From positions 4,643,579 through 4,707,578 of the forward strand of contig CP011806.1 of assembly GCA_001664505.1 (NCBI GenBank): 64,000 nt of DNA, written 5' to 3'. The position numbers were made by a program, and so were the translations under genes. Within the stretch, counting starts at the first letter, position 1. Each line of letters starts with the position of its first letter. Shown piece after piece: positions 16,754 to 25,412 of this stretch. Below the pieces are notes generated by a model. That model searched no databases. It was not told the origin of the DNA and worked only from the letters and a program-made list of their open reading frames with translations. Source of the stretch: Acidobacteria bacterium Mor1. Its GTDB lineage: Bacteria > Acidobacteriota > Polarisedimenticolia > Polarisedimenticolales > Polarisedimenticolaceae.

Positions 16754-17716
16754 ATGAAACGCCTGATATCCATCCTGGTCAGCCTGGGCATCCTGGCGAT
16801 CATCTACATGCGGATCGACCGGGAGCGGTTGCTCGAGATCTTCGCCCAGTGCGATCCGTCCTGGATGGCGATCTCCCTGGGTATGGTGATCCCGATCACC
16901 CTGATCACCAGCTTCCGTCTGGACGTGCTGATGCCCCGGGCCCACAAGCTCGGCGTGCTGGAATCCAACCGGCTGATCCTCGCCGCCGCCGTGCTGAACA
17001 TGGTGCTCCCCTCGAAGATGGGGGATATCGCCAAGGCCTACTTCATGCGGGAGAAAGGACATCTCTCGGGCAGCCTTGCGCTGTCGCTGGTGGTGTTCGA
17101 GAAGGGCAGCGACATGTTGTCCCTGCTGCTCTGGTGCGTGTTCGGCCTGCTGCTGTTCCCCCAGAACAACGCGCTGTTCTGGGGTCTCGCGGCGGTGGTC
17201 GCCGTCGGCCTCGTCACCGGCTCGCTGATCCTGGGGTCGCTGCCCTTTGCGCGGTTCTTCTTCGGCATGGCCCAGCGCTTCGCGCCGGGGAAGATCGGAG
17301 CCAAGTTCGGGACGCTGTCGGAATCCTGGGAAGAGATGCACGGCTACTTCTGGCAGCGGCGCTCCCGCCTGTTTGCCGTGGCCGGGATCTCGGTGTTCCT
17401 CTGGTTTCTGCACCTGCTGCAGATCTGGATGTTCATGCTGGCGCTGCGGGTCGATAGCGTGGAGCTCTTGACCAACCTGGCGTTGACGCCGCTGGCGATC
17501 CTGGCGGGGTTAATGCCGTTGACCTTCGCCGGCGTCGGTACCCGGGATGCCGCGCTGATCGCGCTCTACCAGCCCTACTTCGGCGAACCCACCGGAGCGG
17601 CGCTGGGTCTGCTCTGCACCGCCCGCTATATCATGCCGGCGATCCTGGGTCTGCCGTTCCTGCACCACTACTGGGGCCGGATCGCCGAGGCCCGCAAGCT
17701 GAAGGCCAGTTCGTGA
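16754..17716 (+). CDS. UPF0104/AglD-type integral membrane protein (flippase-like)
   Basis: A 320-residue protein with about seven to eight membrane segments of the lysylphosphatidylglycerol synthetase transmembrane family. Typical landmarks: ISLGMVIPITLITSFRLDVL, NMVLPSKMGDIAKAYFMREK (the G-x-G/D-x2-K loop), and the C-terminal LAGLMPLTFAGVGTRDAALI. Relatives are proposed to move lipid-linked sugars or to accompany glycosyltransferases. It starts 28 nt after the toroid gene, and the following gene overlaps its stop by 4 nt. Confidence 0.82.
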   Translation: MKRLISILVSLGILAIIYMRIDRERLLEIFAQCDPSWMAISLGMVIPITLITSFRLDVLMPRAHKLGVLESNRLILAAAVLNMVLPSKMGDIAKAYFMREKGHLSGSLALSLVVFEKGSDMLSLLLWCVFGLLLFPQNNALFWGLAAVVAVGLVTGSLILGSLPFARFFFGMAQRFAPGKIGAKFGTLSESWEEMHGYFWQRRSRLFAVAGISVFLWFLHLLQIWMFMLALRVDSVELLTNLALTPLAILAGLMPLTFAGVGTRDAALIALYQPYFGEPTGAALGLLCTARYIMPAILGLPFLHHYWGRIAEARKLKASS

Positions 17717-19302
17717 CCGCCAAACCGAGCGCCAAGGAATGGATCGCCGCCGGCCTGCTGGTCGCGGTGCTGCTGGTCTTCCACTGGGTCACCCTGCCCG
17801 ACGGACACTCCTGGGGCGGCGACTTCGCCATGTACATGGCCCACGCCGACAACATGACCGGGGGCAAGGCGTACACCGACACCGGCTACGTGTTCAATCC
17901 GTACCACCCCCGGGTCGGTCCGCGGAACTACCCGCCGGGTTTCCCGATGATGTTGGCGCTTCCCTACGCGGTACACGGGGACTTCGACTTCCGCGAACAT
18001 GTGACTGCGGGGGTCGAGGCGCTCAAGCGCTGGGTGGTGCTGCTGTTCGCCGCCTTCCTGCTGGTGCTCTACCCCTACTGCCGGGGCCGCCTCTCGCCGC
18101 TGGGTGCCGGGGTCGTGGTCGCCGCCGTCGGCCTCAACCCCTACCTGTGGCAGCTCAAGGGCTCCTTGGCTTCCGAGGTGCCCTTCTTTCTGTTCCTCTA
18201 TCTGGGGCTGTGGCTGGCGGAGAAGATTCCCGGCGAACGCCGCGAGGGGAACATCGACATCGTCCTTGGCGTGGCGGCGGGCCTGGCGCTCTACATGGCC
18301 TACGCGACCCGTTCCGTCGGGCTGGTGTTCATTCCCGCGGTGTTGCTTCACGACGTGTGGCGCTTCCGGCGGCTGCGCCGGGGCAGCCTGGTGCTGCTGG
18401 CGGTGGCGATCCCGTTGATGGTCTTTCAGAACATCTCCCTCGACATCCTCGCCGATTACGGCGACGCCGTCGGGGGCGCGATGAAGGAGTCCCAGGGGCC
18501 GGTGGCCAAGGCGATCGGCATGGCCAAGAACGCCCTGAGCAACGTCGGCCGTTTCCCGCTCGTCTTCAGTTGGTCCTGGGGCGGGGGACTGCCCGGTGCC
18601 ATGGACAAGGGCATCACCGGCATCCTGTACCTGACCGCCTTCATCGGCGGCTGGCATCTGCTGCGGGAACGGATCGGCCTCAGTGAGATCTTCGCGCTGG
18701 GCTACGTCAGCGCCCTGGCGCTCCTGCCCTTCGGCGGCGACACCCGGCGGCTGGTGCCGGTGCTGCCGATCTTCCTGATCTTCGTGGCCCGGTCCTACTT
18801 CGACGGGCCGCTGACCGAGGATGCGCCCCCCAAGCGCCGGGGCGCCAAGGTCATGGCCATGGTGCTGGGGCTACTGCTGCTGACCGCCTACGTCGGCGCC
18901 TACCAGAAGTTCGATATCGGCGGTGAGCTGGAGGACGGCGTCCATCGCGCCGACGCCCAGGAGATGTTCTCGGCGGTCAAGGAGCTGTCCGAAGACTCGA
19001 TCTGCCTGTTCTTCAAGCCCCGGGTGTTGGCCTACTACACCGAGCGGGGCTCCGTCGGCTTTCAGGTCGGCGGGGATACGCCGGAGCAGCTGCTGGGCTT
19101 CGTCGAGGAGCTGGGGGTGACCCACGTGGTCGCCGGCCCCGGCGACGAGGCCAACGCACCGCTGCGCTTCTTTGCCTCGACCTATCCGGAGCGGCTGTAC
19201 GAAACCTGGAGCAACAACCGCTTCACGATCTACGGCGTGGTGGACGAGACGATGGAGGCGGCCGAGGACGCGCCGGGTTCCGCCGCTCTCGAATCCGAGT
19301 AA
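17713..19302 (+). CDS. GT-C-like polytopic glycosyltransferase or membrane protein
   Basis: A 529-residue protein with roughly ten membrane segments. The first periplasmic loop holds GGDFAMYMAHADNM and YHPRVGPRNYPPGFPMMLAL, with the acidic residue position expected of GT-C enzymes (ArnT/PMT-like); the C-terminal 150 residues form a soluble domain (MFSAVKELSEDSICLFFKPR). GTG 17713 overlaps the upstream stop as GTGA. It closes the operon. Polyprenyl-phosphate sugar transfer is inferred from architecture and context only. Confidence 0.7.
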   Translation: MTAKPSAKEWIAAGLLVAVLLVFHWVTLPDGHSWGGDFAMYMAHADNMTGGKAYTDTGYVFNPYHPRVGPRNYPPGFPMMLALPYAVHGDFDFREHVTAGVEALKRWVVLLFAAFLLVLYPYCRGRLSPLGAGVVVAAVGLNPYLWQLKGSLASEVPFFLFLYLGLWLAEKIPGERREGNIDIVLGVAAGLALYMAYATRSVGLVFIPAVLLHDVWRFRRLRRGSLVLLAVAIPLMVFQNISLDILADYGDAVGGAMKESQGPVAKAIGMAKNALSNVGRFPLVFSWSWGGGLPGAMDKGITGILYLTAFIGGWHLLRERIGLSEIFALGYVSALALLPFGGDTRRLVPVLPIFLIFVARSYFDGPLTEDAPPKRRGAKVMAMVLGLLLLTAYVGAYQKFDIGGELEDGVHRADAQEMFSAVKELSEDSICLFFKPRVLAYYTERGSVGFQVGGDTPEQLLGFVEELGVTHVVAGPGDEANAPLRFFASTYPERLYETWSNNRFTIYGVVDETMEAAEDAPGSAALESE

Positions 19303-19390
19303 CCCGCTATCGACTTCGTCTTGTCTGCCGAACCAGGGGCATCCTGAGGTAGGATCGTGCCAGGGATCGCGGTTCTGCGCGGAGGCCTTG

Positions 19391-20971
19391 ATGAAGTCGT
19401 GGTTGTTCAGGTGCGCGCTGGTGTGTCTGGTGGCTGCCCTTGCCTCCGAAGCCGCGGCCGCAGAGCCTTCGGTGAACGCAACCCTCGAGGCGTTCCGGGC
19501 GTCCGCCGGCGAGGCCGACCCGCGCCGCGCCGAGTTGGCGGCCGCGGTGGCGGCGCATCCCGAACTCGATCCACATCAATCCGATCACGCTGCCGGCCTT
19601 CTCGAGGTCGCGAAGTACGCTCACGACAACCAGCGCTTCAGGGAGTCGCAGCAGCGATTCAGTCGGCTGTGTGGGGACGACCCATCCCCGGCAGTGGAGG
19701 ACGTGCTCTCCGAGTGCCTGTTTCTGCTGGCGGTCTCCTCGTTCTATCTGGGCGACTTCGAGGTGGCCGAGCGCGCCGCGGGCCGGGCTTCACGTGTCGC
19801 CGAGGAATCCAGCGACGCAATCGCCGCTTCCAAGGCGATCAACCTGATCGGCGCGGTCCTGATGCGGCAGGGCAATTACGTCGAGGCGATCGAAGCCTAC
19901 GACCGAGCCATCGAGTTTGCGAACCGTTCCGGAGATGAGTCCTGGAGCGCCCGGGCGCTCAACAACACCGGCCTCTCCTACACCTACCTGCGGAAGTTCG
20001 ATCGTGCGATCCGCTTCTTCGAGCGGGCCCGGGATATTCAGCATCGACTGGGCAACCGACGTGACGAGGCCGCGGCCATCGCCAACATCGGCGACGCCTA
20101 CACGCACAAGCAGGAGTACGACACTGCCTTCGGCTACCACGAACTGGCGTTGAGCATCCGTGAGGAGGAGGGCCGCCGGGACGAGATCGCGCTGTCCCTT
20201 CACAGTCTCGGCCGCCTGCAGCTCCGTGTCGGCCGGTTGGAGGAGGCGGCCAAGAACCTGGAACGTTGTCTAGCGATCCGTGAGGAACTCGGTCTCGAGC
20301 CTGAAATCGCCGGGGTCCTGACCACCCTGGCCGAGGTCTACGCCGAATGGGACCCCGAGCGGGCGACGGCCATCGCGGAACGAGGGCTGGAGCGGGCGGA
20401 GACCCTGGGGCTTCGCGGCCGTCGAGTGGCGGCCCTGGAGTCGGTGGCTCACGCCCTGACGCGTCAGGGCCGTTTCCAGGAAGCATACGCGCGTCTATGC
20501 GAGGCAAGATCGCTGGAACAGGAAGTATCCGGCGCGCAGACCCAGGAAGCGTTGGACGATTTCGAGGCGAGGATCGCCCGGGATCACGCGGAGCGGGACG
20601 CCCGGACGCAAGAACTGGTGCGCAACGTGCTGCTGATCGCCGCAGCCGTTCTGCTGCTTGCCGGCCTGTTCGGCTGGTACCTGTTCATCAGCAAGCGGCG
20701 AGCCTTGAAAGTACTGACCGCGACTCACCGCCGGCTCGAGGAAGCTCACGGAGAGTTGGCGATGCAGCGAGGCGAACTCGCCAGCGCCCTGGGCCGGATC
20801 GAGCTGCTCGAGGGCTTCCTGCCGATCTGCGCCCACTGCAAGGACATCCGCGACGAGACCGGGGACTGGGCACCGATCGAGATCTACGTGTCGGAGAGGG
20901 CCGACGTGAGCTTCACCCACGGCATCTGTCCGAAGTGCCGCCAGCGGCACTACCCCTCGATCGAACACTGA
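19391..20971 (+). CDS. periplasmic TPR sensor with TM and C-terminal four-cysteine module
   Basis: A 526-residue protein. It has a signal peptide (LFRCALVCLVAALASEAAAA), at least six TPRs between residues ~100 and 390 (EAIEAYDRAIEFANRSGDES, AIRFFERARDIQHRLGNRRD, EAAAIANIGDAYTHKQEYDT), a transmembrane helix at ~411-433, then a coiled coil. The C-terminus carries C480-A-H-C483 and C513-P-K-C516 within LPICAHCKDIRDETGDW and FTHGICPKC, a cysteine module usually found at the end of PAS or receiver-domain proteins. So a periplasmic TPR sensor appears wired to a cytoplasmic zinc-type output without a kinase. ATG 19391 is the real start; the signal peptide begins there. TAGGAT at 19350 could be a -10 element. 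Confidence 0.8.
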   Translation: MKSWLFRCALVCLVAALASEAAAAEPSVNATLEAFRASAGEADPRRAELAAAVAAHPELDPHQSDHAAGLLEVAKYAHDNQRFRESQQRFSRLCGDDPSPAVEDVLSECLFLLAVSSFYLGDFEVAERAAGRASRVAEESSDAIAASKAINLIGAVLMRQGNYVEAIEAYDRAIEFANRSGDESWSARALNNTGLSYTYLRKFDRAIRFFERARDIQHRLGNRRDEAAAIANIGDAYTHKQEYDTAFGYHELALSIREEEGRRDEIALSLHSLGRLQLRVGRLEEAAKNLERCLAIREELGLEPEIAGVLTTLAEVYAEWDPERATAIAERGLERAETLGLRGRRVAALESVAHALTRQGRFQEAYARLCEARSLEQEVSGAQTQEALDDFEARIARDHAERDARTQELVRNVLLIAAAVLLLAGLFGWYLFISKRRALKVLTATHRRLEEAHGELAMQRGELASALGRIELLEGFLPICAHCKDIRDETGDWAPIEIYVSERADVSFTHGICPKCRQRHYPSIEH

Positions 20972-20978
20972 CCGTCGA

Positions 20979-20993
20979 GGCTCCCGCGGAGCC
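20979..20993. terminator. hairpin between convergent genes
   Basis: GGCTCC-CGC-GGAGCC, flanked by GACC and GGTC, lies between the TPR gene and the convergent EamA gene, just beyond both stop codons. It has no U-tract. A bidirectional terminator is plausible. Confidence 0.4.
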
Positions 20994-20995
20994 GG

Positions 20996-21850
20996 TCAGC
21001 TTCGCCGCTTGCGGACGCCGACGGCGAGTCCGACGCCCCCCAGCACCAGGCCTGCCGCCAGGCCCAGCCGCAGCGTCAACGGCTCCGAGAGCAGCGCCAC
21101 GCCGCCGAACCCGGCGATCACCGGCACCATCAGCTGAACCACTGCGGCCCGGGTCGGCGTCAACGAGGGCAGGGCGGCGTACCAGAGCACGTAGCCGAGG
21201 CCGGAAGTGATCGCCCCGGAGACCAGGGCGAGGATGGCGCCCCGTGGACTCGCCTCCAGACCCTGAGCCGCTGCGACCGCCGCGAGGGCGACCAGGGCGG
21301 GGGGCACCGAGCGGGAGAAGTTGCCGGATGTCGCGGCGACGGGAAAGCGCGCGCCACGGCCGCGAAGGGAGTAGCCCCCCCAGGCGATGCCCGATAGCGC
21401 CATCAGCGCCGCACCGAGAGGTGCAGGCGCGGTCAGCCCGGGAGAGACCAGATAGGCCAGGCCGGAGAGGGCGATCAGGGTGCCCGACCACTCGGTGCCG
21501 CTCGGCCGCTGTCCCCCGGCGATGCCCGCGCCGATCATGGTCAGCTGCACGCAGCCGAACAGGATCAGGGCGCCGGTGCCGGCGTCGAGGCTCAGGTAGG
21601 CCAGGGAGAAGGTGATGGCGTAGGCGAAGAGCGCGGCAGCCGAAAGCCAGGAGCCGGCTTCGCCCGGTTCCGGCACAGCGGACCTGCCCCTCGCTCGCAC
21701 GATGACGAACAGCAGCGCCGCGCCGCTGACCAGCCGCAGCGCGGTGAACGAGGCGGGGTCGATCTCTCCGTCCCCCAGCGCCGCCCGGCAGAGCAGGGAG
21801 TTGGCGGCGAAGGAGACCAGGGCCAGCAGCGTGAGCAGGGCGGTACGCAT
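20996..21850 (-). CDS. EamA/DMT-family transporter
   Basis: A 284-residue membrane protein with about ten transmembrane helices in two repeated EamA halves: the first starts LLALVSFAANSLLCRAALGD, the second LMALSGIAWGGYSLRGRG. LRLVSGAALLFVIVRARGR and GYVLWYAALPSLTPTRAAV are family hallmarks. It should export a small metabolite in exchange for or together with protons. It follows the symporter gene by 22 nt on the same strand, so an operon is likely. Confidence 0.9.
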   Translation of the reverse strand: MRTALLTLLALVSFAANSLLCRAALGDGEIDPASFTALRLVSGAALLFVIVRARGRSAVPEPGEAGSWLSAAALFAYAITFSLAYLSLDAGTGALILFGCVQLTMIGAGIAGGQRPSGTEWSGTLIALSGLAYLVSPGLTAPAPLGAALMALSGIAWGGYSLRGRGARFPVAATSGNFSRSVPPALVALAAVAAAQGLEASPRGAILALVSGAITSGLGYVLWYAALPSLTPTRAAVVQLMVPVIAGFGGVALLSEPLTLRLGLAAGLVLGGVGLAVGVRKRRS

Positions 21851-21872
21851 GTGGGAGGTTCGCTCTGGGTGA

Positions 21873-23375
21873 CTAGCTTCCTGCTGCGGCAGGGCCCTCG
21901 TCCATGAATTCCTTCCAGTCGCTCTCCTGGGGTCTCGGCGTGAGCAGGCTCACAGTCACCAGCGTCGAGACCGACACGATCACCGATGGAATGGCGATGG
22001 TCTCGGTGTCGAGCACCAGGGCGAGGAAGCCGCTCGGCTCCTCGATGATCGAGTTCAGCAGGGTGATCGCGACCACCGTCAGCATCCCCGAGGCGATCGA
22101 GGCCACGCCGGCGATTCGGGTGACCCGCTTCCAGAAGAACGCCGCCAGCAGGGCCGGCGCCAGGGATGCGCCGATCATCGTGTAGGAGATCAGCGCCATC
22201 TCGAGGATCGTCTCGAACTGGCTCATCATCACGTAGGCCAGCACGCCGATAACGAGAATGCAGCCCCGTTGCATCCAGACCACCTGGCCCGGCGTGGCGT
22301 TCTTGAAGAAGAACGCCTGGAAGATATCCCGGGTCACGTTGGTCGAGGTCACCATCAGGAAGGTGTTGCCGGTAGAGATCACGATTGCCGCGCCGGCGGC
22401 CAGCAGCAACGAGCCGACGAGGGTCGGGAGCTGCTCGAAGCCGATGCGCAGGATGATCTCTTCCGCCATCGCCCGGTTGACCGTACCGTCGGCCATGAAG
22501 AAGCGGGCGTCGTCGGCGTAGATCGCGAATCCGGTCAGGGCGATCAGCATCATCAGGGTCTCGACCAGCACCACGCCGAAGAACATGCCCATCACCGCCC
22601 GGCGGGCGTTGCGCGGGCTGTCCGCCGAGGAGAACTTCTGGTACATGCTCGATTCGCTCATCAACAGCAGAAAGGTCGGCAGCGCGATGCCGATGACCCA
22701 GAACAGGTCATGGCCGCCCATCGGCTCCAGGTGCGAGGGCTGAGCCGTCCGGATCGTGTCGAGCACCGCGCCGAAGCCGCCGTGGCTCATGACCGCGAAG
22801 GGCAGGGTGACCAGCATCGCCAGCAGCATGATGCTGCCGTTGAAGATGTCGATGGAAACGATCGAGACCATCCCGGCCAGGATGGTGAAGCCGATGATGA
22901 TCAGCGCCGCCAGGATCATCCCGGTCTCCGGCGAGATGGCGCCGTCGGAGAGGATCGAGATGAAGCGGCCGCCCCCCTTGAACTGGTAGCCGGCGATGAC
23001 CATGTAGGCCACGATGATGGTAATGGTGCCCAGCACCTTGGCCATCTGGTTGTAACGCCGCTCCAACAGGTCGGTCAGGGTGTACTCGGCGATGCGCCGG
23101 ACCCGGGCGGCGATCAGGAACACCATCAGGATGCCGATCCAGGCCCCCGACGAGAACCAAAGCTCGGAGATGCCGGTGCGGAAGGTCAGCCCTGCCGTGC
23201 CGAACAGGCTGCCGGAACCGATCCAGGTACAGACCAGGGTGGCCACCAGCATGTAGACCGGCACGCCCCGGCCGGCGACCATGAAGTCCTCGTCGCTCTT
23301 GATCGTGCGGCTCTTGTAGACGCTGACTCCGAGCAACAGCAGCACGTAGGCGCTGACAACGGCGATATGGATCAT
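21873..23375 (-). CDS. sodium:solute symporter (SSF family)
   Basis: A 500-residue polytopic protein with about 13 membrane helices of the sodium/solute symporter fold. Key segments: VAGRGVPVYMLVATLVCTWI and GSGSLFGTAGLTFRTG near the N-terminus, EYTLTDLLERRYN (cytoplasmic loop signature), and ISTGNTFLMVTSTNVTRDIF around residue 340, the conserved SSF segment with Na-site residues. ATG 23375 has GGGGAGATCG directly upstream. Substrate cannot be assigned. The EamA gene follows. Confidence 0.92.
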   Translation of the reverse strand: MIHIAVVSAYVLLLLGVSVYKSRTIKSDEDFMVAGRGVPVYMLVATLVCTWIGSGSLFGTAGLTFRTGISELWFSSGAWIGILMVFLIAARVRRIAEYTLTDLLERRYNQMAKVLGTITIIVAYMVIAGYQFKGGGRFISILSDGAISPETGMILAALIIIGFTILAGMVSIVSIDIFNGSIMLLAMLVTLPFAVMSHGGFGAVLDTIRTAQPSHLEPMGGHDLFWVIGIALPTFLLLMSESSMYQKFSSADSPRNARRAVMGMFFGVVLVETLMMLIALTGFAIYADDARFFMADGTVNRAMAEEIILRIGFEQLPTLVGSLLLAAGAAIVISTGNTFLMVTSTNVTRDIFQAFFFKNATPGQVVWMQRGCILVIGVLAYVMMSQFETILEMALISYTMIGASLAPALLAAFFWKRVTRIAGVASIASGMLTVVAITLLNSIIEEPSGFLALVLDTETIAIPSVIVSVSTLVTVSLLTPRPQESDWKEFMDEGPAAAGS

Positions 23376-23527
23376 CGATCTCCCCCTGAATGCCCGCTCA
23401 CGGCCGCCAAGCTACCACAGCCGGGGCTGCGCTCCGGGCCGTTCGGGGGCCGCTCCCGACCGCCGGCCCGAAAGGGCTACGCAGGCGTTCCGCCGGGTGT
23501 ACCTTGAACCCTCGAACGGAGGTTGCC

Positions 23528-24553
23528 ATGACCCTCTCTCGTCGGATGACCGGTTTCGGTGTTCTGTTCCTGGCTACGGCCGTCCTGCTGATTGCGGTCT
23601 CCCGCAGTTCGCTCCTTCAGGGAGCTCCCGGCCTGCTGGGCAAGGCGATCGCCCTCGACCTGCTGGTGACCCTGCCGGCGCTCTATCTGGCGGCGATCTG
23701 GCGCAGCCGGATTCCTCGGTTCACCGTCGTCCCGGTGTTCGTGGCGATGTTGGTCCTGGGCCACTTCATCGTGCCCGAGGCCGGCAGGGGAGTGATCGAG
23801 GCGGCTCGGAACTACGTGCTCCCCGCGGTCGAACTCGGGGCGTTTGCATTCATCGTCTTCCGTATCCGCGGTGCGATGGCCCGGGTCGGACGGGTGGGCT
23901 ATCCGGACTACCTGGACAGCGCCCGGGAGGCCTCTCGCGAACTGGCTCCGGGACGAGTGGCCGACCTGCTGGCGGGAGAACTGGCGGCACTACACTACGC
24001 CTTCTCCCTGGGTCGCAACGCACCCGAGCCTGCCGACGGCGAGCAGCACTTCTCCTACCACCTGCGCTCTGCTTCGGTGGCGATCTTCGTAGCCATCGCC
24101 TTCGTGGCGCTGGTCGAGACCGTGGCGGTTCATCTGCTCGCCCACATCTGGGTCGGGAACTGGGCGTGGATCCTGACCGGGATCAGTCTCTACAGCCTGC
24201 TGTTCATCATCGCCCACGCCCGGGCGACCCCCAGGCGTCCGATCCTCGCTGCCGCCGACGGGTTGACGGTGCGCTACGGCCTGCTCGGCGACGCCCGCGT
24301 CCCCTGGAGCGCCATCGCCGGCGTGGAGCAGGGGGAGCAAGTTCTCGAGAAGGACAAGCAACGTTGGGACCTGGGGTTCGGCGCCCAGCTCAACGTGCGG
24401 CTGCTGCTGAGTGAAGAGCTCGAGGGGCAGGGTCCGTACGGGATTCGCCGGCGCTATCGGGAGCTGCGCTTCTTCGCCGACGAGCCGGGGCAGGTTGCCG
24501 AGGCGATCGCCCGATACCGGGAAGTTGCCGGCCTCGAGTCATCGCCGAGCTAG
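23528..24553 (+). CDS. membrane protein with C-terminal PH-like region
   Basis: A 341-residue protein of unknown function. Five to six membrane segments occur in two groups (VLFLATAVLLIAVS, AIALDLLVTLPALYLAA, VVPVFVAMLVLGHF, then AIFVAIAFVALVETVAVHLL and WILTGISLYSLLFIIAHA). The last ~100 residues are soluble and beta-rich (LAAADGLTVRYGLLGDARVP, WSAIAGVEQG), like a bacterial PH domain. ATG 23528 has GGAGG 5-6 nt upstream. It diverges from the symporter gene across 152 nt. Confidence 0.72.
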   Translation: MTLSRRMTGFGVLFLATAVLLIAVSRSSLLQGAPGLLGKAIALDLLVTLPALYLAAIWRSRIPRFTVVPVFVAMLVLGHFIVPEAGRGVIEAARNYVLPAVELGAFAFIVFRIRGAMARVGRVGYPDYLDSAREASRELAPGRVADLLAGELAALHYAFSLGRNAPEPADGEQHFSYHLRSASVAIFVAIAFVALVETVAVHLLAHIWVGNWAWILTGISLYSLLFIIAHARATPRRPILAAADGLTVRYGLLGDARVPWSAIAGVEQGEQVLEKDKQRWDLGFGAQLNVRLLLSEELEGQGPYGIRRRYRELRFFADEPGQVAEAIARYREVAGLESSPS

Positions 24554-24594
24554 GAGACACTGCCTCCGGGGCGCTCCCTGGTACCATCCTCCCG

Positions 24595-25410
24595 ATGCCG
24601 CCGCAGCGAACCATCTGGTTGACCGGGATGCCCCGCTCGGGCACCAACTGGGTTTCGCAGATCCTGGCGTCGAGTCCCGAGGTGCGGCTGAAGCTCTGTC
24701 CGCTGTTTTCCTACGAGTTCAAGGACGCCCTCGACGAGACCGCGAGCACCGGCGATTGGCAACGCTTCTTCCGCAAGGTCTACGAGACCTCCGGCGAGTA
24801 CCTGGATCAGGTCTACCTGCGGAAGGAAGGGTTGGTTCCCGAGTTCGCCGAGCGGGAGGCCGAGCCGCCGGTGCTGGCAATCAAGTCGACCCGCTACCAC
24901 CACCTGACCGAACCGCTGTTGGAGCGGGACCCGGAGATTCGCTTTATCGCCCTGGTGCGCCATCCGGCGGGAGCGATCCACTCCTGGCTCGACAACCCCC
25001 ACGAGTTTCCCGCCGGCGCCGACCCGATGGAGCAGTGGCGCAGCGGCACCGTGCGCAAGACCGCGCGGTCGGAGTACTGGGGGTTCGACGATTGGCTCCA
25101 GGTGACGCAGATGCACCTGCGGCTCGCCGAGGCCTGGCCCGATCGCTTCCTGCTGTTGCGCTACGAGACCTTCGTCGCCGAGGCCGAGGCGACCGCACGC
25201 CGCATGTTCGACTTCGCGGGCCTCGGCTGGCACGGTCAGAGCGAGAGCTTCCTGCGCCGCTCCCAGGAATCCCGGGTCGACCACAGCCGGTCGGTCTACA
25301 AGCCGCCCTCGACTGCATCGCGTTGGAGGCAGTCCCTCGACCCGCAGATCGCCGCCGCAATCCTCAAGGAGATCAAGGGCACGCCGATACAGTCCTTCCT
25401 GGAGGACTGA
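24595..25410 (+). CDS. PAPS-dependent sulfotransferase
   Basis: A 271-residue P-loop sulfotransferase that moves sulfate from PAPS to an alcohol or amine. The 5'-phosphosulfate loop is IWLTGMPRSGTNWVSQIL near residue 7; the 3'-phosphate site is IALVRHPAGAIHSWLDNP around residue 120; RFLLLRYETFVAEAEATARR is the usual later signature. No RBS is clear before ATG 24595, and TACCAT (24582-24587) looks like a -10 hexamer only a few nt away, so translation may be nearly leaderless. Stops 2 nt before the aminotransferase gene, implying one transcript. Substrate unknown. Confidence 0.87.
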   Translation: MPPQRTIWLTGMPRSGTNWVSQILASSPEVRLKLCPLFSYEFKDALDETASTGDWQRFFRKVYETSGEYLDQVYLRKEGLVPEFAEREAEPPVLAIKSTRYHHLTEPLLERDPEIRFIALVRHPAGAIHSWLDNPHEFPAGADPMEQWRSGTVRKTARSEYWGFDDWLQVTQMHLRLAEAWPDRFLLLRYETFVAEAEATARRMFDFAGLGWHGQSESFLRRSQESRVDHSRSVYKPPSTASRWRQSLDPQIAAAILKEIKGTPIQSFLED

Positions 25411-25412
25411 GC

